64,000 nt of DNA, taken from contig CAMDFD010000008.1 in the NCBI GenBank assembly GCA_945897365.1, positions 62,001-126,000 of the forward strand. Reading direction: 5' to 3'. This stretch comes from Bordetella parapertussis. GTDB taxonomy: Bacteria > Pseudomonadota > Gammaproteobacteria > Burkholderiales > Burkholderiaceae_B. Below, one piece after another: positions 35,754 to 44,382 of this stretch; position 1 is the first letter of the stretch, and each line of letters starts with the position of its first letter. The position numbers and the translations under genes were made by a program. The notes beneath the pieces were generated by a model. That model searched no databases, was not told the DNA's origin, and saw only the letters and a program-made list of their open reading frames with translations.

Positions 35754-36854
35754 TTAGTGTGGCTGTCGGTCGTAGTAGTGGTTGTTCATTTCGTGATATG
35801 AGGCCTGGCGTTTTTCGAAAGCCACGAACGCGTCGTTCATGCTGGGGCCTCTCAGTCCGCCTCGCACCGCATTCTTTAATGTGCTTTTATAAGGTTCTGT
35901 CCACTCGTCCGGGAGGGGTTGACAGCCCGGGATGGCAAGCCATAGTCGGATCAGATGCCTTTTTTTATCTTCGTCTGCAAAGTCCTCAAAACTTGTTCTG
36001 GAATGAATGACGTGGTAGTTGTTGACTAACTGCATGTCACCTTGCTCAAGCCGCATCGAGTAGCAAAAACGCGGATCCGGAAAGAGACTTTCCAATAATT
36101 CAATAAGGGCAGACTGTTGGCTGGTCAGGCGTGGCGCCTGGGCAAAGTCTCGCTGCGCGGCGATAATATTTTTAAGATTGAACCGAAAGGCGAAATGACC
36201 ACCCTTGAAGCCTGCTGGTGTGCAGGAGTGATAGGCACGGTCGGTTTGTCCCCCAGCGCCTTGCCAGCTGAAGTAAAGCGGTTCATGCATCACTGGGAGG
36301 AGATCGGGTCGAACTCGCGCGACCTCGGCGTAAATCGCCTTAGAACTCGTGATCAGACTTTCACCGCCCTGTCGCGCAGTTCTTCGGCAGAGCAGTGACA
36401 CAACGTCACCAAAGTCGATATGAAAATCCAAACTAGCGTTTGTGTTGTATCCGCGGCCATTTTTGCCGTAATACTCCCCGCCCGCATCTCTGACATCCGT
36501 GAGGTAGTCACTATTCTTATTCTGAGGGCGAGCAACACCCATATGAAGGCCGATTCCCCAGTAAATAAGACGGGTGTCAGACTCCGTCCACTTTTCGACG
36601 GGGAGTCCCTTTAGCAGACAGAAGCTCCACGGACCTTGAGTTTTTTTGAGGGCGCGCTTGAGCACGGCGATGCTTGCATCGGGGAGGGGGAAATCCTCAG
36701 GCTGCATAGACAAAAAGTCTTTGTTAAGCGCCCGCGCTGCATCCAGTGCATAGTCAAATCCCCTGATTTCCTCTGGAGTGAGTCGTTCAATCCAAGAGTG
36801 GTCGCTAGCAACTTGCTCGCGTGTCCATCCAATTGGAAGGGGATTCTGTCGCAT
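35754..36854 (-). CDS. TauD/TfdA-family Fe(II)/2-oxoglutarate dioxygenase
   Basis: This 366-residue enzyme has the facial-triad pattern of Fe(II)/2-oxoglutarate dioxygenases: HID (His145, Asp147) in LDFHIDFGDVVSLLC and a distal His at about 284 in NNYHVIHSRTSFED. A 2OG-binding Arg near 303 (RHLIRLWLA) follows. It probably hydroxylates or oxidatively cleaves the compound handled by the cluster. It is the first structural gene after gntR; the 151-bp region in front holds a palindromic operator-like sequence. Confidence 0.85.
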   Translation of the reverse strand: MRQNPLPIGWTREQVASDHSWIERLTPEEIRGFDYALDAARALNKDFLSMQPEDFPLPDASIAVLKRALKKTQGPWSFCLLKGLPVEKWTESDTRLIYWGIGLHMGVARPQNKNSDYLTDVRDAGGEYYGKNGRGYNTNASLDFHIDFGDVVSLLCRRTARQGGESLITSSKAIYAEVARVRPDLLPVMHEPLYFSWQGAGGQTDRAYHSCTPAGFKGGHFAFRFNLKNIIAAQRDFAQAPRLTSQQSALIELLESLFPDPRFCYSMRLEQGDMQLVNNYHVIHSRTSFEDFADEDKKRHLIRLWLAIPGCQPLPDEWTEPYKSTLKNAVRGGLRGPSMNDAFVAFEKRQASYHEMNNHYYDRQPH

Positions 36855-36873
36855 GACTGAAGCATCCTAAGGT

Positions 36874-36943
36874 TCTGACAAGGGTAAACAGACAGGCTTA
36901 AAATATCAGTATAAACATAAATGTAAACTAAAGTGTCAGACAA
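36874..36943. promoter_or_regulatory. Putative GntR-family operator pair upstream of the dioxygenase gene
   Basis: A 9-bp palindrome TGTCAGACA lies at 36934-36942 and resembles operators of FadR/FCD-type GntR proteins. A matching inverted half, TCTGACA, lies at 36874-36880, about 60 bp away and close to the dioxygenase start at 36854. The pair flanks an AT-rich stretch suited to a promoter. The gntR gene sits immediately upstream, making autoregulated local control likely but unproven. Confidence 0.5.
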
Positions 36944-37005
36944 TTTGGGGTGCAGCAAAAATCCTGCTCAGCGGAACCCCGTTTCTTGAAAAAAGATAAA
37001 TAAAG

Positions 37006-37692
37006 TTATTTTTTGTAAATGTTGGCGCGCGCCAAGGTGCGCTCCGAGGCCTGCCGCAAATGCGCCTTCATCGCCAACTCCGCGCGGTCAGAGTCGCCGC
37101 TCAGTATGGCTTCAATCACGTCTTCATGTTCAGCGCGAGAGGCATTGCGATAGTCTTCATCGACAGATGCTCTGATTTGAAAGCGAATAATAGGCAATTG
37201 AAGTCTCTTCATTAACAAGCTGAGCTGCTCGTTGTCGGCATGGTGCAAAATCAAATCGTGAATCGTTTGGTTTTCAAGGCTGAATGAGGTGTTCGGGTCC
37301 CCTTGAGTCTGTTTGATTTTTTGAATGGCACGAGCAAAACTCGACCGGGCTTGAGCGTCGACCATCTTTTCAGCAGCAAGTCGAGCTGCCAAGCCTTCTA
37401 CAGACTCTCTGATTTTGAACAGATCGAATAACTCTTTGAGTGAAAACATCCGAACAATGGCGCCCCGATTAGGAATCAGCTGTACAACGCCCTCCGTTCC
37501 CAAGCGACGAAGTGCCTCGCGTAGCGGTCCTCGAGTAACTTCAAAAGACTCCATGAGATCCGACTCAATCAGTCGTTGACCGGGCGCATAACGGCCGTCC
37601 TGAATAGCAGTACGGATTTGTTCGAGTGTACGATCCGTTGTGTTGCCCGAACGAGTATTTGGAGGTGGCTGTTTGTGTTGTGAGGTCTTCAT
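37006..37692 (-). CDS. GntR-family transcriptional regulator (FCD/FadR subfamily)
   Basis: This 228-residue one-component regulator has an N-terminal winged helix (about 20-85) with LIESDLMESFEVTRGPLREALRRL, the GntR helix-turn-helix, and PNRGAIVRMF on the wing. The helical C-terminal FCD ligand domain includes RESVEGLAARLAAE. Metabolite binding usually releases DNA. The ATG at 37692 is used; the longer frame from 37746 begins with unrelated residues. It leads the minus-strand cluster and diverges from the liv-type operon, so it may control either or both. Confidence 0.88.
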   Translation of the reverse strand: MKTSQHKQPPPNTRSGNTTDRTLEQIRTAIQDGRYAPGQRLIESDLMESFEVTRGPLREALRRLGTEGVVQLIPNRGAIVRMFSLKELFDLFKIRESVEGLAARLAAEKMVDAQARSSFARAIQKIKQTQGDPNTSFSLENQTIHDLILHHADNEQLSLLMKRLQLPIIRFQIRASVDEDYRNASRAEHEDVIEAILSGDSDRAELAMKAHLRQASERTLARANIYKK

Positions 37693-37802
37693 TGCACCAG
37701 ATGGATAATAGGCTGTGCGGCGGCATGAGAAAAGTAGTGGTAACACCTTCAGCTCCCTGAAGCTGGCAACTGATGGGTATTTCGTTTAGCATACTTGCCT
37801 TT

Positions 37803-37825
37803 AGAGTAACCCAAAGAGTAACCCA
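37803..37825. repeat. Tandem 11-bp direct repeat between gntR and the liv-type operon
   Basis: AGAGTAACCCA occurs at 37803-37813 and again at 37815-37825, one base apart (period 12). It lies in the 182-bp divergent region, about 50 bp before the binding-protein gene. A period near one helical turn places both copies on one DNA face, as expected for a regulator site; function is inferred. Confidence 0.55.
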
Positions 37826-37874
37826 CACAATTTCTTTGCCCTGATTTGGGCGAGTGAACAAACAGGAGATTTTT

Positions 37875-39041
37875 ATGCGAATGATGAGGCAACTTTTCGC
37901 CATGGCCGCACTCTTGCCAGGGCTGGTTTTTGCGCAGGCCCCGATCAAAGTCGGTATCGCGAATGACCTATCCGGCCCCTTCGCCGCACTCGGCGCGGAG
38001 GCGCGTGATGGTTTTAATCTCGCGATCAAAGAGTTGGGTGGCAAGCTCGGTGGGAAACCCGCAGAGTTTTTGCAGACGGATATGGGCGGCAATCCTGATC
38101 AAGCACGTCAACTGGTCAATCGTTACATTCAGCGTGACAAGATTGATTTCTTTACCGGTCCGATCGGATCGAATGTGGCTTTAGCAGTCGGCCCCACCTT
38201 GTTTGCCGCCAAGATCCCTTATCTTTCCAATAACCCCGGCCCCAGCCAGTTTGCGGGTGCGCAGTGTAATGATTATTGGTTCGGCGTGGCCTACCAGAAC
38301 GATGCTTTTCACGAGGCAGCAGGTAAGGTCGCCGCTGACCGTGGTTTTAAAAACATGGTGATCATGGCCCCGGATTATCCGGCTGGCAAGGACGCTCTAA
38401 ATGGCTTTAAGCGTGGCTACAAGGCAGCGGTGAGTCAAGAGGTCTACACCAAGCTTGGACAGATCGATTATGCCGCTGAGTTGGCGCAGCTCCGCGACGC
38501 CAAGCCAGAGGCGGTCTATATCTTTTTGCCGGGCGGTATGGGTATTAACTTTATCAAGCAGTTTGTCTCCGCAGGTCTGAATAAGAGCATCAAGCTGGTT
38601 GGTCCTGGCTTTTCAGGCGATGAAGATGTGATCCGTGCCGTAGGCGAGCCCATGTTGGGCATGTTAAATACGGCCCAGTGGGCCCATGATCTGGACAATG
38701 TCCAAAACAAAAAATTTGTCGCAGCCTTCCGCAAGGAGTACAACAATCGCACACCTGCCGTCTATGCGGCCCAGGCTTACGACGTGATCATGGCGATCGA
38801 TGCCGCTGTCAAAGCAACCAATGGCAACGTGGCGGATCGTCCGGCGGTGTTGGCTGCGCTTAAAAAGGCAGACTTCGCTTCAGTGCGCGGACCGTTCACG
38901 TATGGCATCAACAACTTCCCCATCCAGCCTTATTACCTGCGTGTCATTGAAAAGAGCGCAGACGGTCAGGTCACCAATAAGTTGGTGGGCAAGGTGTTTG
39001 ACTCCTATCAGGACGTCTACGTGGGTCAATGCAAGAAATAA
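37875..39041 (+). CDS. Branched-chain amino-acid type ABC transporter, binding protein
   Basis: This type-I periplasmic receptor (LivJ/LivK class, 388 aa) has a signal peptide ending at LVFAQ and mature start PIKVGIANDLSGPFAALG. The family region AIKELGGKLGGKPAEFLQ follows. Proteins of this class bind branched-chain amino acids, but also urea, amides or aromatic acids, so the ligand is open. I chose the ATG at 37875, 7 nt after ACAGGAG; a GTG further upstream at 37854 would place that site inside the gene. It heads the five-gene operon. Confidence 0.92.
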   Translation: MRMMRQLFAMAALLPGLVFAQAPIKVGIANDLSGPFAALGAEARDGFNLAIKELGGKLGGKPAEFLQTDMGGNPDQARQLVNRYIQRDKIDFFTGPIGSNVALAVGPTLFAAKIPYLSNNPGPSQFAGAQCNDYWFGVAYQNDAFHEAAGKVAADRGFKNMVIMAPDYPAGKDALNGFKRGYKAAVSQEVYTKLGQIDYAAELAQLRDAKPEAVYIFLPGGMGINFIKQFVSAGLNKSIKLVGPGFSGDEDVIRAVGEPMLGMLNTAQWAHDLDNVQNKKFVAAFRKEYNNRTPAVYAAQAYDVIMAIDAAVKATNGNVADRPAVLAALKKADFASVRGPFTYGINNFPIQPYYLRVIEKSADGQVTNKLVGKVFDSYQDVYVGQCKK

Positions 39042-39042
39042 C

Positions 39043-39963
39043 ATGAGTTCGACGCTGATCGCCGAGCAGTTACTCAATGGACTGCAATTCGGCCTGATGT
39101 TGTTTTTGATTGCAGCGGGCCTGACGTTGGTGTTCGGGATCCTCGACATCCTGAACGTGGCGCATGGTTCGCTGTATATGGCGGGCGCTTATGTTGCTGC
39201 TCAAACCATGCAGGTCACGCAGTCGTTTGTCGCCGCGGTGGTGGTCGCAGCCGTGGTGACGGGGCTTGTGGGCTTGGTGCTTGAGCTTGTCTTGATCAGA
39301 AAACTTGTCATTCGCGATCACCTGGCTCAAGTGCTCGGCACGTTCGCGGTGATTTTGATTGCCAATGACGTGATCAAAATGATCTGGGGACCTGCCCCGA
39401 TGATGATGAACATGCCACCTGCGCTATCGGGACCTGTTCAACTGACGTCAGAGCTGCTGTATCCGGCGTATCGGCTGTTGATTATTGCGGTGGGCTTGGC
39501 GGCCGCCTTGGGCCTTTATTTATTTGTGACGCGCACGAGAGCCGGCGTGCTAGTGCGCGCGGGTGCGTCCAACCGACAGATGGCCACCTTGATGGGTGTG
39601 CGCGTCCCGCTGTTGTTTCTTGGTGTTTTTGTGTTGGGTGCGATGCTGGCCGCGCTTGCCGGTGCTTTGCTGGGGCCGGTGACGGCGATTCAGACGGGGA
39701 TGGGCGAGCAGATTCTGATTTTGGTGCTGGTGTGCATCGTGATTGGCGGGATTGGTTCCATGCGTGGCGCGTTTGTGGGTGCTTTGTTGGTGGGCTTTGT
39801 GGATACGGCAGGGCGCGCCTTTTTACCCTCATTGTTAAAGACTTTTTTCTCGCCTGCCGTCGCCTCTAGCGTGGGTCCGACGTTGGCGGCATTATCTATT
39901 TATATCCTGATGGCGGTGGTGTTGGTGTTCCGACCTTCAGGATTGTTTCCGGCGCGCGGTTGA
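39043..39963 (+). CDS. livH: Branched-chain amino-acid type ABC permease
   Basis: LivH-type inner-membrane permease of 306 residues. It has NGLQFGLMLFLIAAGLTLVFGILDILN near the N-terminus and the internal loop RAGASNRQMATLMGV, which docks the ATPase. The ATG at 39043 is 1 bp past the receptor gene's stop. A longer upstream frame overlaps that gene and is spurious. Eight membrane segments are likely. Confidence 0.92.
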   Translation: MSSTLIAEQLLNGLQFGLMLFLIAAGLTLVFGILDILNVAHGSLYMAGAYVAAQTMQVTQSFVAAVVVAAVVTGLVGLVLELVLIRKLVIRDHLAQVLGTFAVILIANDVIKMIWGPAPMMMNMPPALSGPVQLTSELLYPAYRLLIIAVGLAAALGLYLFVTRTRAGVLVRAGASNRQMATLMGVRVPLLFLGVFVLGAMLAALAGALLGPVTAIQTGMGEQILILVLVCIVIGGIGSMRGAFVGALLVGFVDTAGRAFLPSLLKTFFSPAVASSVGPTLAALSIYILMAVVLVFRPSGLFPARG

Positions 39964-40907
39964 TGATGCGCAAGTTATTCACTGCGACCAATATGTCTGT
40001 GCTGGGCTTAGCCTTGCTATTGGTGTTTCCGCTTGTCGCGCCTGTGCTTAATCTTGATTTTTATGTTTCGTTTGTCCGACGTGTCTTGATTTTTGCTTTG
40101 GCCGCGACGAGTTTGAATTTTATTTTGGGTTACGGAGGTATGGTCGCGCTGGGCCATGCGGCTTTTTTTGGTGCGGGCGCCTATGTCGTCGCGATGCTCT
40201 CCGTCCAAGGTGTCTCGCAAGCCTTGATTGCGTGGCCAGTCGCGATGTTGGTCGCGGGTGCCTTAGCGCTTGTTATTGGCTTCATTTCCTTGCGCACGCG
40301 AGGCGTGTATTTCATCATGATCACGCTGGCCTTTGCCCAAATGGTGTTTTATCTGTTCATTTCGCTGCGGCAGTATGGAGGCGAGGATGGCATCAACGTT
40401 GCAGGCCCCAGCGTGTTGCCCGGCCTCAATCTTGCGAATGATCGAACATTTTATTATGTCGTGCTGGTGGTGGTACTGGCCTGCTTGTGGTGGCTCAATC
40501 GTCTCATCCAAGCCCGCTTTGGTCAGGCCCTGCAGGGCATTCGAGAAAACGAGTCTCGAATGGAGGCTTTGGGCTATCCGGTTTTTCGAATTAAGCTGCT
40601 GGCCTTCGTCATCGCAGGCGTGATGGCTGGGCTCGCAGGTGCGCTGTTAGCCAGTCACAATCAGTTCGTCTCTCCTAGCCTGATGCACTGGACGGCTTCG
40701 GCCAATCTCATCATTATGGTGATTGTCGGAGGCATTGGTTTGCGCTATGGCGGACTCGTGGGGGCCGCGGTGATGTTATGGCTTGAGGAAGTGCTGCGCT
40801 TGTATACCGACTATTGGCACTTGCCTTTGGGTGTATTGTTGCTTGCGATCGTGCTGTTTGCGCCGAGAGGGTTGGCGGGGATGTTTAAATGGGGCGCTGC
40901 GCGATGA
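39963..40907 (+). CDS. livM: Branched-chain amino-acid type ABC permease
   Basis: LivM-type second permease (314 aa). It has SLNFILGYGGMVALGHAAFFGAGAYV, the usual LivM landmark, and the docking loop ENESRMEALGYPVFRIKLLAF. The start ATG at 39963 shares a base with the livH stop (TGATG). Together with LivH it forms the transmembrane channel. The end overlaps the livG start. Confidence 0.92.
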   Translation: MMRKLFTATNMSVLGLALLLVFPLVAPVLNLDFYVSFVRRVLIFALAATSLNFILGYGGMVALGHAAFFGAGAYVVAMLSVQGVSQALIAWPVAMLVAGALALVIGFISLRTRGVYFIMITLAFAQMVFYLFISLRQYGGEDGINVAGPSVLPGLNLANDRTFYYVVLVVVLACLWWLNRLIQARFGQALQGIRENESRMEALGYPVFRIKLLAFVIAGVMAGLAGALLASHNQFVSPSLMHWTASANLIIMVIVGGIGLRYGGLVGAAVMLWLEEVLRLYTDYWHLPLGVLLLAIVLFAPRGLAGMFKWGAAR

Positions 40908-41671
40908 GTGCTCTTGTGTCTAACGCCGTGTTAGAAGCGCAACAGTTGACCAAGCGTTACGGCGCCCTGGTCGCATGCGATCAGGTTTCGCTGTCTTTGT
41001 TGCCCGGTGAGATTCATGCTCTGATTGGACCCAATGGCGCGGGCAAGTCTACGCTGATCCATTTGCTGTCAGGCTCGGTTGCCGCAGATAGTGGTCGTCT
41101 TGCGCTTCAGGGGCATGACGTCACGCGCGCGAGTTTGCACCAACGGGTAGCAGCGGGTTTGTCGCGTTCTTATCAGATCACCAATATTTTCAAACAGTTC
41201 AGTGTGTATGAAAATTTGTTGCTCGCAGTGCAAGCGTGTTCGGGCAGCAGCTTTAGTTTCTGGCGTCCCCGCGCGCAGGATAAGGCCTTGCACGAGGCCG
41301 CGGAGTCTTTGGCGCGCGATTGTGCGATCGCGCCCGCTGTATGGCATGTTGCTGCCGGAACGTTGCCGCATGGAGAGCAACGCAAACTAGAGTTTGCTTT
41401 GGCCTTAGCTTCTAAGCCCTCCGTGCTATTACTTGATGAACCGATGGCAGGCATGGGGCCGGATGAAACCATTAAGCTGACCGAGTTGATTGCCTCGATG
41501 CGCGGACGCACCACGATGTTACTGGTCGAGCATGATATGCAGGCGGTTTTTCGGCTTGCGGATCGTATCTCTGTCTTGGTCTATGGTCGTATGATCGCAA
41601 CCGGCACACCCGAGGAAATCCGCAATCATGCTGGCGTGCGAGAAGCGTATCTGGGTGAGGAGCAGACTTGA
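40904..41671 (+). CDS. livG: Branched-chain amino-acid type ABC transporter, ATPase LivG
   Basis: First ATPase of the importer, 255 residues. It has Walker A GPNGAGKST, the LivG-type SRSYQITNIFKQFSVYENLLLA, and Walker B VLLLDEPMAGMGPDE with the H-loop in LVEHDM. The signature region reads LPHGEQRKLEFALAL, the common LivG variant of LSGGQ. The ATG at 40904 overlaps the livM stop (ATGA). Confidence 0.92.
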   Translation: MSALVSNAVLEAQQLTKRYGALVACDQVSLSLLPGEIHALIGPNGAGKSTLIHLLSGSVAADSGRLALQGHDVTRASLHQRVAAGLSRSYQITNIFKQFSVYENLLLAVQACSGSSFSFWRPRAQDKALHEAAESLARDCAIAPAVWHVAAGTLPHGEQRKLEFALALASKPSVLLLDEPMAGMGPDETIKLTELIASMRGRTTMLLVEHDMQAVFRLADRISVLVYGRMIATGTPEEIRNHAGVREAYLGEEQT

Positions 41672-42375
41672 TGTTGCACGCCCATCACATACAAAGCGGA
41701 TACGGCCAGAGCCAGGTGTTGTTCGATGTCTCGCTTGAGATTCGGCGTGGCGAGGTCGTGGCCTTGTTAGGGCGCAACGGCATGGGTAAAAGTACGCTAG
41801 TTCGGACGTTGTTTGGTCAACTGCCCTTGACAGCAGGCACTCTGAGTTTTGAGGGTGAGAGTATTGCGGGCTGGGCGTCTGACCGCATCGCACGCTTGGG
41901 TTTGGCGATCGTACCCGAAGGGCGACAGTGTTTTCCCAATCTGACCGTCCGAGAGCACCTCACGGCGTTTGCCGCGCACCGCAATCCCGAGATCACTGAA
42001 CCTTGGGATGTCGAGAAGGTTTTTGAAATCTTTCCTCGTTTGCGAGAGCGGGCACGCAATATGGGGAATCAACTGTCCGGTGGCGAGCAACAAATGCTGG
42101 CGATTGGACGCGCGTTAGTGACCAATCCCAAACTTCTTGTGCTGGATGAAGCGACCGAGGGACTTGCCCCCTTGGTGCGTGAAGAAATCTGGCAATGTCT
42201 TGCGCGCTTGCGCGAAAGCGGACAGACTATTCTCGTGATCGACAAGTATGTCGAACGTTTATTAAAGCTGGCCGATCGGCATGTGATTTTGGAGCGGGGT
42301 GCGGTGGTGTGGCAAGGGAGCTCCGCTGAGCTTGATGCCCAGCGGGATCTGTGGACACGCTATCTGGGCGTTTAG
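41671..42375 (+). CDS. livF: Branched-chain amino-acid type ABC transporter, ATPase LivF
   Basis: Second ATPase, 234 residues. It has Walker A GRNGMGKST, signature LSGGEQQMLAIGRAL, Walker B LLVLDEATEGLAP and the LivF-type VPEGRQCFPNLTVREHL. LivF proteins usually read QNTxxxLxxADR in the H-loop area; here it is VIDKYVERLLKLADRH, so the canonical H-loop His is not obvious, as in many UrtE/LivF homologues. The start shares a base with the livG stop, and the end overlaps convergent hemL by 4 bp. Confidence 0.92.
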   Translation: MLHAHHIQSGYGQSQVLFDVSLEIRRGEVVALLGRNGMGKSTLVRTLFGQLPLTAGTLSFEGESIAGWASDRIARLGLAIVPEGRQCFPNLTVREHLTAFAAHRNPEITEPWDVEKVFEIFPRLRERARNMGNQLSGGEQQMLAIGRALVTNPKLLVLDEATEGLAPLVREEIWQCLARLRESGQTILVIDKYVERLLKLADRHVILERGAVVWQGSSAELDAQRDLWTRYLGV

Positions 42376-43658
42376 CCTTTGGCTAAGCGCGCAAACACTT
42401 TGTCGGCAGCGGCGATGGTCGCGCTAATCACGCTGTCATCATGCGTCGAGGAAACAAAGCCAGCCTCATAGGCCGACGGCGCAAAATACACCCCTTCGTC
42501 TAGCATGGCATGAAAGAACACCTTGAACATCTCGATATTGCTGGCGGATACTGCGGCGAGTGTGGTCGGGATATCGTTTGAGAAATACAAACCGAACATG
42601 CCACCCTCGCTGTCCGCGCTAAACGGGATGCCATGCGCATGCGCGCGCTCGGTGAGTCCTTTGGTCAGCGCGCGTGTTTGCTTGTCCAGCGCTTCGAAAA
42701 ATCCTGGTTTAGACAACAGCTTGAGCGTGGTGATGCCAGCGGCGACCGCGACAGGATTGCCCGACAAGGTGCCAGCCTGATAGACACCACCTAGAGGGGC
42801 GATATTTTTCATGACCTCAACGCTGCCGCCAAAGGCCCCGATCGGCATGCCTCCACCGATGACCTTGGCCAGAGTGGTGATGTCGGGCTTGATGCCGGTT
42901 AGGCCTTGAACGCCCTGGGGACCAACGCGGAAACCTGTCATGACCTCATCGAAAATCAACAAGGCGCCGTGCGCCGTACATTCGCTGCGCAAGGTTTCAA
43001 GAAAGCCTGCGATTGGCTTGACCATGTTCATGTTGCCCGCAATCGGTTCAACGATGACACAGGCGATTTCTTCGCCATGCTGTTTAAACGCAGCTTTCAC
43101 ACCCTCGATATCGTTGTAGTCGAGCACGATGGTGTGCGCCACAAACTCGGGCGGCACGCCCGCCGAAGTCGGGTTGCCAAACGTCAAGAGTCCTGAGCCC
43201 GCTTTCACTAACAGGCTATCCGCATGACCGTGGTAACAGCCTTCAAATTTGATGATTTTGTTACGACCCGTCGCGCCGCGTGCCAGACGAATCGCGGTCA
43301 TGGTGGCCTCGGTGCCGGAACTCACGAGACGCACTTGTTCGAGCGAAGGCATGCGCTCGATCAGCATTTCCGCGATGATGACCTCAGTCTCTGTTGGAGC
43401 GCCATAGGACAAGCCGTGCACGGCGGCATCCTGGACCGCCTTAACCACCTCGGGATGTGCGTGACCAAGAATAGCCGGACCCCAGGATCCGATGTAGTCA
43501 ATATAGCGTTTGTCATCCGCATCCCAAAAATGGGGTCCTTGAGCGCGGGCGACAAAGCGCGGTGTGCCGCCGACTGAACGGAAGGCCCGAACGGGAGAGT
43601 TGACGCCACCTGGGATGCTGCGACAGGCGCGTTCGAAAAGTTCAACGTTGCGTGACAT
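42372..43658 (-). CDS. hemL: Glutamate-1-semialdehyde 2,1-aminomutase
   Basis: HemL is a PLP enzyme converting glutamate-1-semialdehyde to 5-aminolevulinate for tetrapyrroles. The 428-residue protein has the catalytic Lys265 in TLAKVIGGGMPIGAFGG, the PGGVNSPVRAF start region and LIFDEVMTGFRVG. The ATG at 43658 behind GGAGT gives the normal start; the frame is open for another 125 codons upstream but overlaps thiE and is not coding. It is divided from thiE by 14 bp. Confidence 0.96.
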   Translation of the reverse strand: MSRNVELFERACRSIPGGVNSPVRAFRSVGGTPRFVARAQGPHFWDADDKRYIDYIGSWGPAILGHAHPEVVKAVQDAAVHGLSYGAPTETEVIIAEMLIERMPSLEQVRLVSSGTEATMTAIRLARGATGRNKIIKFEGCYHGHADSLLVKAGSGLLTFGNPTSAGVPPEFVAHTIVLDYNDIEGVKAAFKQHGEEIACVIVEPIAGNMNMVKPIAGFLETLRSECTAHGALLIFDEVMTGFRVGPQGVQGLTGIKPDITTLAKVIGGGMPIGAFGGSVEVMKNIAPLGGVYQAGTLSGNPVAVAAGITTLKLLSKPGFFEALDKQTRALTKGLTERAHAHGIPFSADSEGGMFGLYFSNDIPTTLAAVSASNIEMFKVFFHAMLDEGVYFAPSAYEAGFVSSTHDDSVISATIAAADKVFARLAKG

Positions 43659-43672
43659 AAAGAATACTCCGT

Positions 43673-44365
43673 TCAAACGGGAAGAGAGAATGTGGAAAGA
43701 GGTGAGGCTGGCGGTGTCTGCGTAAACGGCGCAGACAAAGCGCGCGCTGCGGCTTCGATATCGGGCGCCAAGAATAGGCTGCCGACGACTGCGATCGTAT
43801 CTGCACCGGCGCTCGCTAAGATGGGGGCTTGAGCGATACCGATGCCCCCGATCGCGACGACGGCAGGCCGAGGCTCGCCTAGGCCTTTGCAAAGCGCTTG
43901 CCCCTCGGACAGCACGCTCAGTGGCGCTGTCGGGGCATGCGGTTTGGTCGAAGAGGCATACATGGCGCCAAAGGCGATATAGGCGACTTGTAGCGCGAGT
44001 AAGCGCTGAGCGCGTTGTGGATCGGCATAACAAGAGACGCCCAAGAGCATCTCAGGACCGATTTCACGGCGAACAAGGGCCGGGTCATCATCGTGCTGAC
44101 CCACGTGCACGCCATGTGCGCCAAGCTCAAGCGCGAGGCGCCAATCGTCGTTGATCAGAAACACCAGACCGAGTTCGTGACAAACCGGAAGCAAGGCCTG
44201 TGCTAAATGACGGCGCAGCGCGGGCTCGGCGGTTTTATGACGGAGCTGTAAGGCCTTCATGCCACCTCGTGCGGCGGCGCGGACCGCTTGCTCGAGTCGG
44301 GCGGCATCATCCCAGTCGGGGGTGACGCCATAGAGGCCAACGGGAAACTTAATATGCGTTTGCAT
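43673..44365 (-). CDS. thiE: Thiamine-phosphate synthase
   Basis: ThiE joins HMP-pyrophosphate and thiazole phosphate. The 230-residue TIM-barrel enzyme keeps the active-site set: LQLRHK, FLINDDWRLALELGAHGVHVGQHD, GVSCY, and the STK segment in YASSTKPHAPTAPL. It differs from the ThiE-like domain of the Nudix fusion, which has lost several of these. It lies between hemL and a thiD-like gene, forming a small cofactor cluster. Confidence 0.93.
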   Translation of the reverse strand: MQTHIKFPVGLYGVTPDWDDAARLEQAVRAAARGGMKALQLRHKTAEPALRRHLAQALLPVCHELGLVFLINDDWRLALELGAHGVHVGQHDDDPALVRREIGPEMLLGVSCYADPQRAQRLLALQVAYIAFGAMYASSTKPHAPTAPLSVLSEGQALCKGLGEPRPAVVAIGGIGIAQAPILASAGADTIAVVGSLFLAPDIEAAARALSAPFTQTPPASPLSTFSLPV

Positions 44366-44382
44366 CAGAGAACAAGGACCCT

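Noticed and set aside
43659..44033. N-terminal 125-residue extension of hemL
   Set aside because: It is antisense-phase reading through thiE on the same strand; thiE is a complete, well-conserved gene there, and HemL begins normally at 43658 behind a ribosome site.
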